NCBI GenBank assembly: GCA_002914805.1
Contig: JXTB01000793.1
Coordinates: 21,711 to 85,710, forward strand
DNA: 64,000 nt
Direction of reading: 5' to 3'
Origin: Parasponia andersonii
Taxonomy: Eukaryota > Streptophyta > Magnoliopsida > Rosales > Cannabaceae
Part shown: in pieces, positions 1 to 12,230 of the stretch
How positions within the stretch are numbered: the stretch's first letter is position 1
Layout of the letters: every line of letters starts with the position of its first letter
Position numbers and translations under genes: made by a program
The notes under the pieces: generated by a model
What the model was told of the DNA's origin: nothing
What the model saw: the letters and a program-made list of their open reading frames with translations, nothing else
The model's database searches: none

Positions 1-57
1 AAAAAAGTGGAATTTGATAAAATTTTCTGCCGGAATAGCCCTCCTTCTAGCGCTAAT

Positions 58-723
58 TGTTGATGGAGGTTTTATCAACAATTAATTTAGAAAAAATTAA
101 AAGATATGGCTTATGTGAGTTGGGTTATTAATCAAAGCAAATAAAGAGAGAGAATTTTATAGTGGTTTAGCCCCGAAAAAAGATGAGCTTACGTCCACTG
201 TTTTTTACTATTTTATGGAGAACTACAAGCACTCAAAGTTAAAATATCTCGTCTGGAAATCTCTCAAGTTGGGAGTCAAAATTTCGAAGTCTGGAAATTG
301 GAAAACTGAAAAACAATTGGCTTTTTCCCTCTGGAACATTGAGTCCCCTTTATATAGGTGAAGGTAACCCAATGTTCCTAATTGTGAAAACGGGTAACTA
401 TACAATCGGGTAATACAATTTAAGTAATAACATAATTGGATAACCACTCAAAACGGGTAACTGGTTGATCATAAATAGAGGACTCTTATTTCCCTTTCTT
501 TGCAGGTTTCCTGTTTGACGAAGCATAGACTTGTTTCCCTTTTCTTGCGGAAGAGGTCGCCCACAACCTATACAGAGAATGTCGCACATACTTATGCAAA
601 AGAGGTCAAATGACTACACAGAGGAGGTCGCATATAACCTAAGTGGAAGAGGTCGCATATATCCAACACGGAAAAGGTCGAACTTAACCCTTATGTGACC
701 TTAGGATTTTAGACCGCACAACA
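58..723 (-). mobile_element. LTR (family A), minus orientation, probably the 5' LTR of an element leaving the window
   Basis: Reverse-complement copy of the solo LTR at 31587-32248. It shares the TGTTGTGCGG start, the repeated 'gaggtcgcatat' motifs, a TATA region (near 350-358) and the ATAAAACCTC..CAACA end. It has TG..CA termini but no matching duplication (CTAAT before, CAGAT after). On the minus strand the bases just past the CA end (57 down to 1) read ATTAGCGCTAGAAGGAGGGC, which resembles the primer-binding/leader region of plant gypsy elements. I therefore infer that this is the 5' LTR and the internal region lies left of the window. Confidence 0.75.
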
Positions 724-1082
724 CAGATTATTTTGTTAGTTTGTTTCCTTTTCAAGAAAGGTTCGTCCTTTTAATTTATTGCTTATCTCTTCCTTTTTTT
801 TCCTCAACGTTGATTTTCTTTTTAACGCTTTTAGCTCTCTGTTTCTATTCATAGAAAAGACAAATTATCAGAGTACATATGTATATAAATGAGTGAAATC
901 TTTCGAGTGAATTCTTTACTACATTGAAAATTCAAATTCTTAATAATCAAGCGGTGGAGAAACTTAAAAATTAAAGTATTGAATTATTAAATTTTAGATG
1001 ATAGTTATAGTGATATATTAGCAATTCACGAAAAAATAAAATTAAAATAACTTGTTAATAAATTATTTACCGACGAAATTTG
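724..1082. other. AT-rich intergenic DNA, nothing recognised
   Basis: No coding similarity, RNA gene or terminal repeat was seen here. Confidence 0.5.
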
Positions 1083-1619
1083 CATTATATGGTATATCAG
1101 TCATATATCATTGATGTACTTGGGAAAAATATAATAATCTATTAAATTCAAAACTAGCAGTGTATCAGTGTGACATTTGATTTATATATTTAAGACAAAA
1201 AAAAATGGTGGTAAATTAATTGTCTCTTAATTATTTACATGAGAAAAAAAGGGTAGTAAATCAGTCATCTATCAATGACTTACACAAGAAAAATAGTGAT
1301 AAAACAATTGTATATTAATGATTTATTTGGTCTAAGGAAATAAATGATGGTAAAAGATAGGTATATCAATTATTTACTTGATTTAATTGGAGGGAAAAAA
1401 GAACAAAATATTTGTGGTAAATCAGTCGTAAATAAATGATTTACTTAAGTGAAAAATGGTGTTAAATAAGTGGTATATTAGTAATTTACTTGAGGAAAAT
1501 AGTTGTAAATGAGAGGAATATCATTGTTTTACTTGAGAAAAAAAATTGTGATAAGTAAGTGGGGCATAAATGATTTACACGAGGAAAAAAAATAGTGGTA
1601 AATCCATATGAACAATTTA
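1083..1619. repeat. Degenerate minisatellite, about 10 copies of a 42-60 bp unit
   Basis: The stretch is a series of diverged units with the consensus pattern GGTAAAT-AGT-GTATAT-AATGATTTACTTGAG-GAAAAAATA. Clear unit starts lie near 1206, 1254, 1296, 1345, 1410, 1457, 1501, 1548 and 1595. Indels are frequent, so the array is old. Confidence 0.7.
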
Positions 1620-2970
1620 GTTTATTTAATTTACTTTATTAAAGTTCCAATGTATACAAAGGGTAAACTTGGAATTATGAAATCTATAATTACAAAAAGG
1701 GATATTTGTGTACATGAATTTTAAAAAGGATATCCGTTAAAACTAACTCTAATAATTGGGGCATTTTTGTTCAAATCCCATAAAATTGTGTGCGTAAATT
1801 GTAATGGGCTTGCATGCTTCTTAGTTGGGCTTCTTTAAAGAATGGGCTCTAGAGATTTAATTAAATATATGGACATAGACAATTATATATAAAATATTTA
1901 TAAAAGTACATAAAAACACATAATATATATATAATATTTATAAAAATACAAATAAACACATAATCGGGCCGGGTTTAGGGACGGGTATATATATACTTGA
2001 ATCTGACCTATACCGACGACGGGTATTATCTTATATATCCGCACCTGACCTAGTTACCCGAATAAATGAACGTTACCTGCTACATTAGAGTCGGGTACCC
2101 GTGAGTAAACAGATATCCGGATTAAATTGTCATCCCTACCTAGAGGAGAGTCTGGGCATGCAAAGCTACTTTTTGAATTAGGGTTCCTTAGACGTCAATT
2201 TTGAGCTAACTAAGGTCGAAGCCTTATGAGCTAGGTGGGCTTGAACCTCAGTTGGCCTAGAAATGGCAAAACAGGATCTAGCTTGAGCGAGCCCATTTTT
2301 TGGAGCAATCTAGAAATTTGTTGGCCCAAACAACCTTCTAGGCCTAGTTTCTATTTTTTTAAAATATAATTTTAGTTTTTCAAAATAAAGCTCTAAAATG
2401 ATTATTTAATACAAATTAACTTGTTAATTACTATTTAGGTTTAATTTTTTATAATAATTATTCTAATCAATAACAGAAATAATAGCTATTTTAAAAATTA
2501 TGATTAAATAATATTGAATAATCATTTATATTTAATTCAATAATACTACTCTTAAAATTAGTTAGAAAATTTAAATTATATTTCAATACATTCTATTTAT
2601 TTAATTTAAATAAAACAAGCTAATTTTATTGAGGGTGGTTTAATAAATTTCAACAATTGCTTGTATTAAGTTAATTCATGTGCTATTTAAAATAACTAAT
2701 TATATAAAAGTAGTATTTATTACTTGGTGCATCTTTTTTGTAATTAATTATTTGAATTGTAATGGGTAAAACAACTTTTTATTTCAATTATTGATATTAA
2801 AAATATATTATATTTTAAATAAAAAACACACCCATTAAGAAATTGAAAATAGGGTTTGTAACATTTTTTCCTATAAAAAAGCAAAAAAATATACAAAAAA
2901 AATACGGAAGTTAGGATTTTTTAAAAATTTTCGTACTGTTTTTTTAGAAAAATATCAATTTTTAAAACAA
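1620..2970. other. AT-rich intergenic DNA
   Basis: Low-complexity DNA with two GC-richer patches (1965-2120, full of CGGGTA/TACCCG, and 2160-2340) that look like old transposon pieces. No reading frame or structured ends could be assigned. Confidence 0.4.
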
Positions 2971-3154
2971 AATTAGAAAAATACTATTTTTAAAAACATT
3001 TAGAAAAATATCATTTTGAAAATAATTACTGGTTACTAGTTATATACAGTTATAAAAACCTTTAGTTACTAGTTACAAACTAGTTATCAGTTATAAGTTA
3101 TTATTTTTAAAATGATATTTTTCTAAATATTTTTTAAAAATAGTATTTTTCTAA
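2971..3154. repeat. Near-perfect palindrome, about 70-nt arms
   Basis: The left arm (2971-3041, starting ATTAGAAAAATACTATTTTT) is the reverse complement of the right arm (3079-3154, ending AAAAATAGTATTTTTCTAAT) with few mismatches. The short centre contains GTTACTAGTTA-type palindromes. This is a foldback/MITE-like structure able to form a long hairpin. Confidence 0.75.
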
Positions 3155-3529
3155 TAAAAATTGTACCGTGCCTTAAAAAGGGTAAAAAACCGTATTTTTC
3201 AAATTATTTTCCAAAAAAAATACTATATAATGTCTAATTTCCCCATAAAAATATATATCAGATCCACTTGTATCTCGGTTGCCCTAAGGTCCAAATGGCC
3301 TTAAAAACCCAATGTGAGCCACTTGGACCTCGGCTCTAGAATAGCCATGTTCAAAGGACCCAACTTTTTTAAAAGTTACTTGGACCTTTGGTCCTATTAG
3401 ATCAAGATCCAAGGACCTTACTAAGACATCATTTTCTAGATAAGTTGTCTTTTAAAGGAAATTTTATTTTTTATGGTAATTTTAAAAAAAAATTGAAAAA
3501 TCTTAGATTTTAGAATTGTTTGAAAAATC

Positions 3530-3790
3530 TTGAATTTTAATTAGAAAAATATCACTTTTAAAAGTATTTAAAAAATACAACTTTTTAATTAATTGACGAG
3601 ATACTTAAAATAACCAATCAAGCTACCTCAGGTAACTTGACTTGTTACCTCAAGTAACTAAATTGATTATCTTAAGTAACCTAACTGATTACCTCGAATA
3701 TAATTGTAAAATGGTATTTTTCTAAATATTTATTAAAATACTATTCTCTAAAAATATTTTTATAGGTGATATTTTTCTAATTGAATCCAG
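3530..3790. repeat. Second, related palindromic element
   Basis: The ends (ATTAGAAAAATATCAC near 3539 and GTGATATTTTTCTAAT near 3767) are inverted copies of each other and resemble the arms of the 2971-3154 palindrome. The centre holds repeated GGTAACTT/GTTACC palindromes. This copy is more diverged. Confidence 0.55.
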
Positions 3791-4753
3791 GATTTGTCAT
3801 AAAACTCAGTCCGAGATTTTTCAATTTTTGACACTTTAAGCCTGTGATTTTATAATGAGTGCGTCTTTTATAGCACTTGGACTCGGACTTCACTTAAAGC
3901 ACAGCCGAGGTTCAGGTCCAATTGAGGATGTCTAAGCCACATTTTGTAGTGGCGTTAAAACTTATATAAATGTTCATTTAGATTTTGGATAAATAGTAAT
4001 ATTATTAAAGTGAAGTGCAAGAAACTACCATTTGCTAAAATTACTCCAAAGAAAAAAAAATCCATCCAATACCATGTATTAGTACCATTTGAGTTACACG
4101 GAACAAATAAATAGGATAAATAGTAACCTTCACAAATAAGAGTAAGATGTAAATGTATAATGGGTTAATGGTACAAATGGTCCTTGAATTATCCAATACG
4201 TGGTAATTTGGTCCTCAAAGTACTAGTTAAGCTCCTAAATTTTTTTATTTGTAGCAATTTGGTCTCTAAACTATCTAATATAGTATATTGTTAAAGGTTT
4301 TACAAAAAAACACATATAAAGAGTACATGGTGACATCTGAAAATATATTTGAAAGGTGATTCAGGAATTTTAAATATAAAAATAAATAATTATTGAAAAA
4401 ATTTCTCTAAATTTGCAGCTTCAAGAATCATAAAAAATACAAATTATACATCTTTCCTTCTCTCCAAATCTTTTTTTTTCAGTTTATTTATTTTTTTAGA
4501 TATACTTTAAGATAATACAACATGGTTTTTATGTGTGTCAATATTTGGTCAAAATTTTAACAAGTCGCAATTTAGATACTTTAGGAACTAAATTACTTCA
4601 AATCGGAAAATTCACATACTTAATTGCCATAATTAAAACTTTGAGGACCAAATTACCACAAGTGGGATAATTTGGGGATATTTGTGTCATAAACCCATAT
4701 ATATAATTTAAACACTTGATTAAATACAATGGGTGACTCCAACCAGTAGATCT
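3791..4753. other. AT-rich intergenic DNA
   Basis: No gene was recognised. The segment 4150-4700 contains phrases typical of plant dispersed repeats (GGTAATTTGGTCCTCAAAGT and its inverted echo near 4640-4670). This suggests a weak terminal-inverted-repeat element of about 500 bp. Confidence 0.4.
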
Positions 4754-5463
4754 TCAATCCAAATAGCTGGTATTTAAAAAAGGGTCAAGTTCATATCTTA
4801 TATAACAACTACCAGAAACAATTCGAACCTCTCTCCTCAAACCTGACTCAATTATTTGATCAAGACAATTCTTACACTCAATCTCTGAAAAGTCCCCTGT
4901 GCACTGAGCTAAACCATAAATCTTCATCCAATGGTCAACCCCTATTTCTCCACTCGCAAACATATTTTGGTCCCTAGAAGCATTTAGAGATACTCGACCA
5001 AATAACTGCCAAGCCTCCTTGTCAAATGGCGGAAAGGGTTCTCCAACGCTTGGCAAACTCATGAAGTGAAACATATTATTAACGTAGTCCACTTGGCCGA
5101 AGAAACCAATGTCATTGTTTCTCAACAGGCAATAGTCGTACCAAATGGCCACGCCTGTTTTGTAAGGGCAAAGCCTGAGGATTTCATTGCTCGCTTCGAT
5201 GACACATTTGGCGCAATCTGTGAGAGCGAGGTCGCCCTGGCAAAGGGCGAACCGGTAAGCTTTTTGAAGATTTGGCCCGTCGTGGACATGCTAAAGCTAG
5301 TTGGTGGCATTTTGAATGAGATATAGCTCATGTGTCTTCTAAGGTTCGTTTCATAGGTGCTGCCAAATGTGAAATTAGTGGACCCTGAGAAAGTGTAGAT
5401 TAATAATATGCTCCAAAAGCTATACGGGGTGAGTATAAAACAAATGTTAACGAAAGAAAACAA
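4754..5463 (-). pseudogene. Cysteine-rich repeat secretory protein (DUF26/Gnk2) pseudogene
   Basis: Two overlapping minus-strand frames together cover a CRRSP of about 235 residues. These are apoplastic plant proteins with tandem DUF26 domains. Frame 1 (5463 down to about 5265) gives the N-terminal part with STYETNLRRHMSYISFK and ends near STTGQIF. Frame 2 carries FALCQGDLALTDCAKCV, a C-x8-C-x2-C motif, followed by VAIWYDYCLL and a second DUF26 with CTGDFSEIECKNC, and stops at 4754. The frame change lies between about 5250 and 5275. The expected first Cys and a clean signal peptide are missing from the N-terminus, so the copy looks non-functional. Its length without the shift is normal for secreted CRRSPs with no kinase domain. 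Confidence 0.8.
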
Positions 5464-5490
5464 GTGGTGATTTTTGTCAAAGACATTAGT

Positions 5491-5630
5491 TTATCATGAA
5501 TGGAATGAGTAAGTATTGCATTCAATGTCATAGCACATTACTTTATCATGAATGGAATGAGTAAGAATTGCATTCAATGTCATAGCACGATATTCAGCAA
5601 AGAATTGCATTCAATGTCATAGCACCATAT
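5491..5630. repeat. Tandem duplication, 52-bp unit (2.5 copies)
   Basis: The unit TTATCATGAATGGAATGAGT..GCATTCAATGTCATAGCAC starts at 5491 and 5543. A third, partial copy (AGAATTGCATTCAATGTCAT) lies near 5600-5626. Confidence 0.8.
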
Positions 5631-5644
5631 TCAGCCCATTGGTT

Positions 5645-5874
5645 TTTGGGATTTAGGTATTCTTATTCCTTTCACGATGCTTCTATTTTTCGTTAGCTTC
5701 AAATTAAGGAGTTTCTCCCTCGAGCTCCTAGTATTTCTCTAGTCTACTGTTTGTTTCCTTCTTCAGGTTGGGTAAAAACGAATATAAATGGTTCCTTTTT
5801 GGAGTTCCAAATACAGCTTCTTGTGGAAGGGTTTTTCACTCATATAGAGGTTTTGTTAAGGGTTGCGCGATGCC
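5645..5874 (+). mobile_element. LINE-type RNase H remnant, 5' half
   Basis: The translation contains GWVKTNINGSF, the start of the RNase H fold in plant non-LTR retrotransposons, where the first catalytic Asp normally sits in NTDGS. After a frameshift it continues with PNTASCGRVFHSYRGFVKGC and AMP, then stops matching. The missing continuation (LRDHCAFEAKLFATI) resumes near 9619. In this copy the Asp reads Asn. It is a dead fragment interrupted by an insertion. Confidence 0.7.
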
Positions 5875-8752
5875 CTAATTTTGTAAATTGGTATGAAAAT
5901 ATGATTTCGTGTATGTTTGTATGAACATGGGACTTATATGATAATAATCAATATATTTTGTTGACTTAATAAGTTACTGTGAACCATCCTTCATTTTATT
6001 TCAAGAATAAAATATTCCTAACACATTCTTGAATTAAATCTATAGAGCTTTATTTTCCTTATTGTAATTGGCTTTGGTTGAATCGATTAATGTGCTTGTA
6101 CTTTGAATTAAGTTTTAAATTTATTTGATAATTTTCTATTTAGAATATGCTTTTGTTGTATATAAATTAATCAGAATATTTTGAAATGGGTAAAAAATAA
6201 TTAATATAGAAGTTGTAATAGTTTTAATTAGGGTTAAACTTTTCAATTAATGAGCCTATGTCCAATTTTTTTTTTAAAAAAGAAGCCCAATGATTCATTA
6301 TTAGTAATGACAAACTTGTAAATAATTAAAAAGATATTAAACAAAAAAGAATAGAAGCATGCATTGTTTGTCCAAAAAGTCAGACTCAGAGTTTCCTCTC
6401 ATCTTCCTCGTACTTTCTTTATGCCGCCCCTCAATCTCCTCTCTCTACTCATAATCTCTATTACATAAGGCTTGCATCTCTTTCTCTTCCTCTCTTTCTT
6501 CTTCTCCTAACTCAGAAACCCTCTCTCTCACTCTCTCTCTAGAGAAAGTGATGCAAAATTCGTATCCAGGCTAAGGGCTCTAGAAAAATCTCAATCTTCA
6601 TCGAATCTTGAGTTTGCGATACAATTTAAGAGTCTAAGTTCCATAGCAGCCAAGGTAAGATCTCTACTTATGTTTTAATCCTCAAAATTGTGATTTTTGA
6701 GGTTCATTTGGTTAGTGTTTGTTATATGACGAATTTGGTTTTCTTTTCTTGTTAATTTCAATGAGTTACAAGCATGCCTTAAGTAAGTTTGGTTTCTCTT
6801 GACTATATAAGCTTTATGAATCTTTATATTCCTGGTTTTATTATTTATATTCTCAAAAATCAGATATATATAGAATGTATAGGTCAAGTTTGGTGATTTA
6901 ACTAAATACAATGCTAAGAAAAAAACAACTTAAAACTTGCATATTTAAGTCAAGCTTTCCACAATAGGTTATATTTAGTATGTCGTATTATATTTTATTG
7001 TGATGTATTGTATTGGGTAGTATTATATTGTATTATTCTATTACAATAATATGTTTGATTTTGCATTGTACTAAGATATTTTGTTAAAAATTAATTTTTG
7101 AAAAATACCACTTTTTGAAAGTTCATTTAGAAAAATACTATTTTAAAAACTATTACTCCTAAAATACCATTTTTCAAAAAGTTATTTTTCAAAACTACCA
7201 TTTTGTAATTTCAATTTTTGGAAAAATCAATTTTAAAAGTATTTAAAAAATAACCAATTTAAAAAGGATAAAGCAATGTGAGAGAAAGAAAAGGGAGAGA
7301 AAGGGATGAGAGATTAAATAGAGAAGAGAAAATGATAAGAGTAAATATTATAATACAATGCAATATAGACCTTTGTTTTTTTCTTCGTATTTGATAATAC
7401 TCTCCTTATTTTATTAAACTTTGATGTCGTATTAAATAGGATAATACAAAAGTATAATTAGACATAATATTATGTTTAACTAATACAATACAAAGTTCTT
7501 ATACACTTAGTATATTACTCCATGTTCCTTAATCTTTTTAAGATGGCTAAGATTATCTAAAACCAAGTGGTATGGGATTTACAACGAATTTTGAAATTTG
7601 CTTTGTTGTTTCTTAAAGTGTTTTGGTGCTTTTAAAAGGAGCAATTTTATACGAATTATTAAAATTTTCTTTTAACTAAAATTTTTAAGGGTTATGTAGG
7701 ACTTTGAATCACTCAAAAATCATATTTATAGATGGAAATATGAAATTTTCAATTTATTAGTCAAAATTATCAATTTTTACTCGAGACATATTTTTGGTCT
7801 TAATTTCTGGCCACTTTATGACTCAAAATAATTTTTGATTGTAGTTTCATATGCCATTGGTTTCATAATTTTATCAGTTCTTTAGAATAAATTATGAATT
7901 TTATATTATACTATATTTGGTCTAAAAAATGCTGAATACCTTGAATTTGAGAATAAAAGATAGTTTAAGTTTAAAAGTATATTTGGTTTTCACTATTGTT
8001 AATGATTAGGTGATGTGGTTAATTACTTAAAAAAGATCCAAATTTAAAAGAAAGACCCAATTTGATTCTCTAAGGTCTTGAGATAGTTGAAAACTCTTAA
8101 TTGACGTGCTAGACTCATAAGTTCAAAAAGTAGTGTATTTGAGTTCTTGATTAAAACTGATGGACTGATTGTATGCTTTAATTTAAGTGCTTATAGTAAT
8201 CTAATTAAATCATTTACTGTAAATAAAGTCATAATCAGATCTGAGAATTTTAGTATTTGAGTTTTTTTCATTAGCAAGCATATGTACTTGTTTGAGTTTT
8301 ATTGTCTCTTGATTAGATTTATGTTTTTCAATTGAGAAACTTGTCAAGATAGAAATATCTTTGTATCTTACACTCCATTTTGACTCGGAAATATATGTCT
8401 ATGTTATATTTTGCTATGTAGATTAGTAGATCCTTCAAGTAGGAACTTGTAAGATCTTAAAGACATTTGTGCCATTATAATTTTCTTTTCGATATATTTG
8501 GTAAATAAAGACAACATTACGATATAGGGATGCATGAGTTATTAAATAGTATATATGCTTTTTCTTTGAATCTTATATAGTTAGTAGTTGATTCTTTCAT
8601 ATGCTTCGTTAACATGATGCCAAGACTTAAATATTTATGGATAATACTTTTATACGTTGCAATTTTATTATGAAATTTTTATGAATAAGTATGCTTATGA
8701 ATTGCTAAGCTATAGATATTGACATTAGCACATGTTAATTTCACATTATAGA

Positions 8753-8753
<1 letters not shown>

Positions 8754-8804
<51 letters not shown>
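8754..8804. repeat. (AT)n microsatellite
   Basis: About 25 uninterrupted AT units, immediately followed by the MITE end GGTTGCCAATCTAATAGGTA. Confidence 0.95.
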
Positions 8805-8806
<2 letters not shown>

Positions 8807-8975
8807 TTGCCAATCTAATAGGTATTTTTTTTTTACCTATAGGTAGGTATTTTTTTTTAGCCGTTGGATCATTATCTAATGGTGATCCAATGACTATAAT
8901 GAAGTGCATAAAAAGACGTGCATCATTAATGCTCTTTCTCTCTCTTACTTTTTACAATAAAAAAATGTATTACTA
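8805..8975 (+). mobile_element. MITE fragment, same family as 43571-43842
   Basis: Shares GGTTGCCAAT-TAATAGGTATTTTTTTT, then AGCCGTTG and ATGATCCAAT-type segments, AAGTGCAT-AAAAGACGTG and TTTTTACAATAAAAAAAT with the copy at 43571. Here the TIR-proximal part is locally duplicated, and the right terminal repeat was not found. It sits in an AT microsatellite, as the other copy does on its right side. Confidence 0.65.
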
Positions 8976-9618
8976 CAAATATTTGTATGAATTGTATTGG
9001 CATAGCATGTAGAGTAGGATGGGACTGTAGATCCATTATGGGACTGATGTTTTATGATACCTTTTTCTGCTCTAATTATTCTCAAGAAAATTTTATGATG
9101 AGAATAAATATGATATTGTAGTGTAAAATCCTCGACCCTCTGGCTAAGGCCATAGTAGAGTAGCCATGCAAGTTCTACGTAGGCAAGTACGAATACGATA
9201 TATTGATATGATGAAATGCAAGTACGAATACGATATGTTGCTACAATGATACAATGTTGATATGATGAAATACGATGATATGATATATATTATGTTAAGC
9301 CAATAACAATACCATCGAGGTCCTAGAAAATATATTGCATGTGTATCAATGTATGAGTATGCCATTTTTACGTTGTATAATGAATAATTATACTTTACCT
9401 TGAATACTTCTCGCGTATATATGTTATGATACATTGCATTTAAACTTACAAACTGTATTTGCTTGCTAAGCTCCCAAGCTCACTCTTTACCCTATATTGT
9501 AGGTAAACAAATTATATTCGACGATGACTATAGTTGAGTCAAAGAGTATATCCGCTTATCGAGCTACCTTATACGAACGTACCTAGCGTGGGAGCATGAC
9601 AAGTTCTTTAAATTCCTT

Positions 9619-10106
9619 CCTTAGAGATCATTGTGCGTTTGAAGCTAAACTTTTTGCTACAATCATCTCTGTTTCTGTTTAGAAGTTCGTGTGGAATGCT
9701 TTCCGGTTGCAAAATGACTCTACTTTTGTAGTCAATTCAATCAATTCTAAGTCTTTGGAAATTCCTTGGAGATTAAAAGCCTTGTGGTTTAGGATGCTTG
9801 CTCAAATTAGGAGTATGTCTTTCTTTTGTTTAGAGAAGCGAATTGTTGTGCCGACAAAATTAGCCTTTTTTGTCATTTTTATAGGGATAAAATTTGGTGG
9901 TTTTTTAATCCCTTATTTCTTGTTCATTTTCTTAAGAGGGATGTTTTAGGGCTTCCCTTTTATAGATTCAAATGATTGTTGTTATTTGATAGATTCGAAT
10001 GATTGTTGTTAGTTGTCGTTTTCCCTCTTGCTTTGTTTATGTTTTTTCATTGTTTTGAATAAAATTGTCTTCCTTATTCGAGGAGTGTCTCATTCAAAAA
10101 AAATGT
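9619..10106 (+). mobile_element. LINE-type RNase H remnant, 3' half and tail
   Basis: Continues the fragment at 5645-5874. LRDHCAFEAKLFATI is followed, after an in-frame stop, by DSTFVVNSINSKSLEIPW and MLAQIRSMSF, matching the second half of plant LINE RNase H. A frame change then leads into FFNPLFLVHFLKRDVLGLP, the usual C-terminal end of these ORF2 proteins. The segment closes with a short 3'UTR containing GAATAAAAT and an A-tract at 10098-10105. It has several stops and is not functional. Confidence 0.7.
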
Positions 10107-11607
10107 CCTCTCTCTATATATAGTGCGTTATGTTTGGTTGAGTTCCAAGAAAATCATGTTTTACAGTTTTGTACGAAGGCGGTAAATAATATCTAATAGC
10201 CGAACTACAAGTTGGAGTTTTTTATTTTTTACTTTAAATTTTTTTTTGGAAGTATGTCTTTTCAGCAAAGTAAAGGTTAAGGGTCACTAACCTTTTTTTT
10301 TCTTAGTAGTATATATTTTAAATTTCCAAGTTTGGTTGGTTCATTACCATTTGTAGAGGTCATTTCTCGTCATCACCTTATAACAAAGCTAATGATAAAC
10401 TAAATTATACGTTAGACCGAAGATCTCAAATAAAAAAGATAAAAAGGTGTCTAGGAACGGATTACTTCACCCCATGCCATTGGTAAGTTTTATTAGAGCT
10501 CATTTGGCCTAGTTTCCAATCACGTACGACCTAAAATTACTTTATAAAGTAATTGAACGAAAAATTTTGTTATATTTTGAAGATCTTTTTAAAGAACTAT
10601 GGACTCACTATCTTTTTTAAAAAAATCTTCAAAATTTTCTTAAAAAATTTTTAAGAAGTAAAAATTATGTCAAACATGCCCTAAGTTTAAGACGATGTAA
10701 ATTTAATAACAGAAAACAAAGATAAAGTTTCAACTTAGATAAGTTATTTACTTGCTTTGATTAATTTGCTAAGTAATAGGTTCTTATTATTATCACTATT
10801 ATTTTAACGGTTCTTTAAATAAAACGCTATTATAGAACAGTCTGCACCAGACTATTGTTCCTTGGTTCGCTTAACAGTCCAACTTCTTGCAGAGACAGTT
10901 GCATTACTTATTCACTATTAAAAAAAGATGTCCTCCCCTCCACAAAAAAGAAAAAAAAAAAAGAAAAGAAGTCCAGATAATTTAAATCATTACAAAATAG
11001 TGCATCTAGAAATGGAAAAGACTAAAGATTCTTGTTTTGTGACAGACTCTCTGTTCACCAAATTCTGGCTTATCAACGTCAGACTCTGGGCAAGTCCTGT
11101 GTACGGAACTTTCCTAGACGTGGTGCTCCACATTTTATGTAATTGTCGCTTATTAATCTTAGAAATCCACATGGACCCCTTCAAAATCCTCTTGATAAAC
11201 GACAACAAAATTATTGTCTTTTGGCAGCACGAGCAAGACTAGACAATTGGACCCCCGGGGGTCGTATGGCTGCTGGCGACTCCAGAGCATTCTCCCAAAT
11301 AAGACAGCATCTTACCCTAAATAATTTGTGGTTTGTATGGATTCAGCACAAGTTTGATGCTTGCAAAACAAGCTATCAAGCCCAGGAATTCAAGCTGGAG
11401 CAATTGGTTCAGTGTGGGCCCTGAACTCGAGTCCAAGTAATTGACTAGTTAGTAAATATAAAAGAGAAAAGTCCTGGTTAGACAATCGCCTAAACTATAT
11501 CTATATTTTATACCTTTGCGAACAGAAATCACGGGGGCATAATATACGTCACCGTGATAATTCGTGTAAATATCATCACATTTCCAAGTATGTTAGTCTG
11601 CCAATCC

Positions 11608-11663
11608 AAAACAGACTCTCTAACAAGCAACAATCAAAACAGACTCTCTAACAAGCAACAATC
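11608..11663. repeat. Perfect 28-bp tandem duplication
   Basis: The unit beginning AAAACAGACTCTCTAACAAG occurs at 11608-11635 and again, identically, at 11636-11663. Confidence 0.95.
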
Positions 11664-12114
11664 AGAATAGAAAGACTGGACAGTACAAACGAGGCTAAAG
11701 AGTACAAACGTTGACAATCACTTAGGAAAAGGGAAAGGGAAGGAAAAAATTTAATGGAAAGTTGGAAAGAAATTGAAAAATTAGATTATTTAGTAAGAGG
11801 GAAAAATAAAAGAAAAAGAAAAAAAGAGAGAAAAATAGAATGAAAAAAATGATAAGACCCACTCAAATATTTTCCTCTAAAAATAAAAAAATAAAAAAAA
11901 AAAGAGAGAAAAAGGAGAAGAAAAAGTTTTTTCATATATTTTAAAGTAAATTTATCAAATTAACATTATACATTACTTTTAAAATTTTAATAAAACAGAT
12001 AAAATAATTATTTTAAAATATATTTGCTTTCTTACTTACGTACCAAACAACAATAGAGAAAAACACTTTCCTTTTCATCCTAAAATATATTTATTTTCTT
12101 TCCTTCTTACTACC

Positions 12115-12230
12115 AAACAACAATCGAGAAAAGATATTTTTCTTTCCATCCTAAGCATTTTCTTTCCCTCCTAAACAACAATCGAGAAAAGATATTTTTC
12201 TTTCCATCCTAAGCATTTTCTTTCCCTCCT
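12115..12230. repeat. Perfect 58-bp tandem duplication
   Basis: The unit beginning AAACAACAATCGAGAAAAGA and ending TTTCCCTCCT occurs at 12115-12172 and 12173-12230 without mismatch, so the duplication is recent. A diverged third copy lies just upstream. Confidence 0.95.

Larger units (their letters stand above)
5875..9618. mobile_element. 3.7-kb insertion splitting the LINE RNase H
   Basis: This DNA lies between the two halves of one RNase H domain. No clear terminal repeats or duplication were found, so the class is unknown. It carries a pyrimidine-rich block (6390-6545), then a GC-richer stretch with a splice-donor-like CAGCCAAG|GTAAGA at 6650-6660, like the 5'UTR and first intron of a host gene. 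It also holds an AT microsatellite, a MITE, and a 3' part (9000-9600) with a possible acceptor, CTATATTGTAG near 9503. No long reading frame is present. A captured gene fragment inside a non-autonomous transposon is my inference. Confidence 0.45.
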
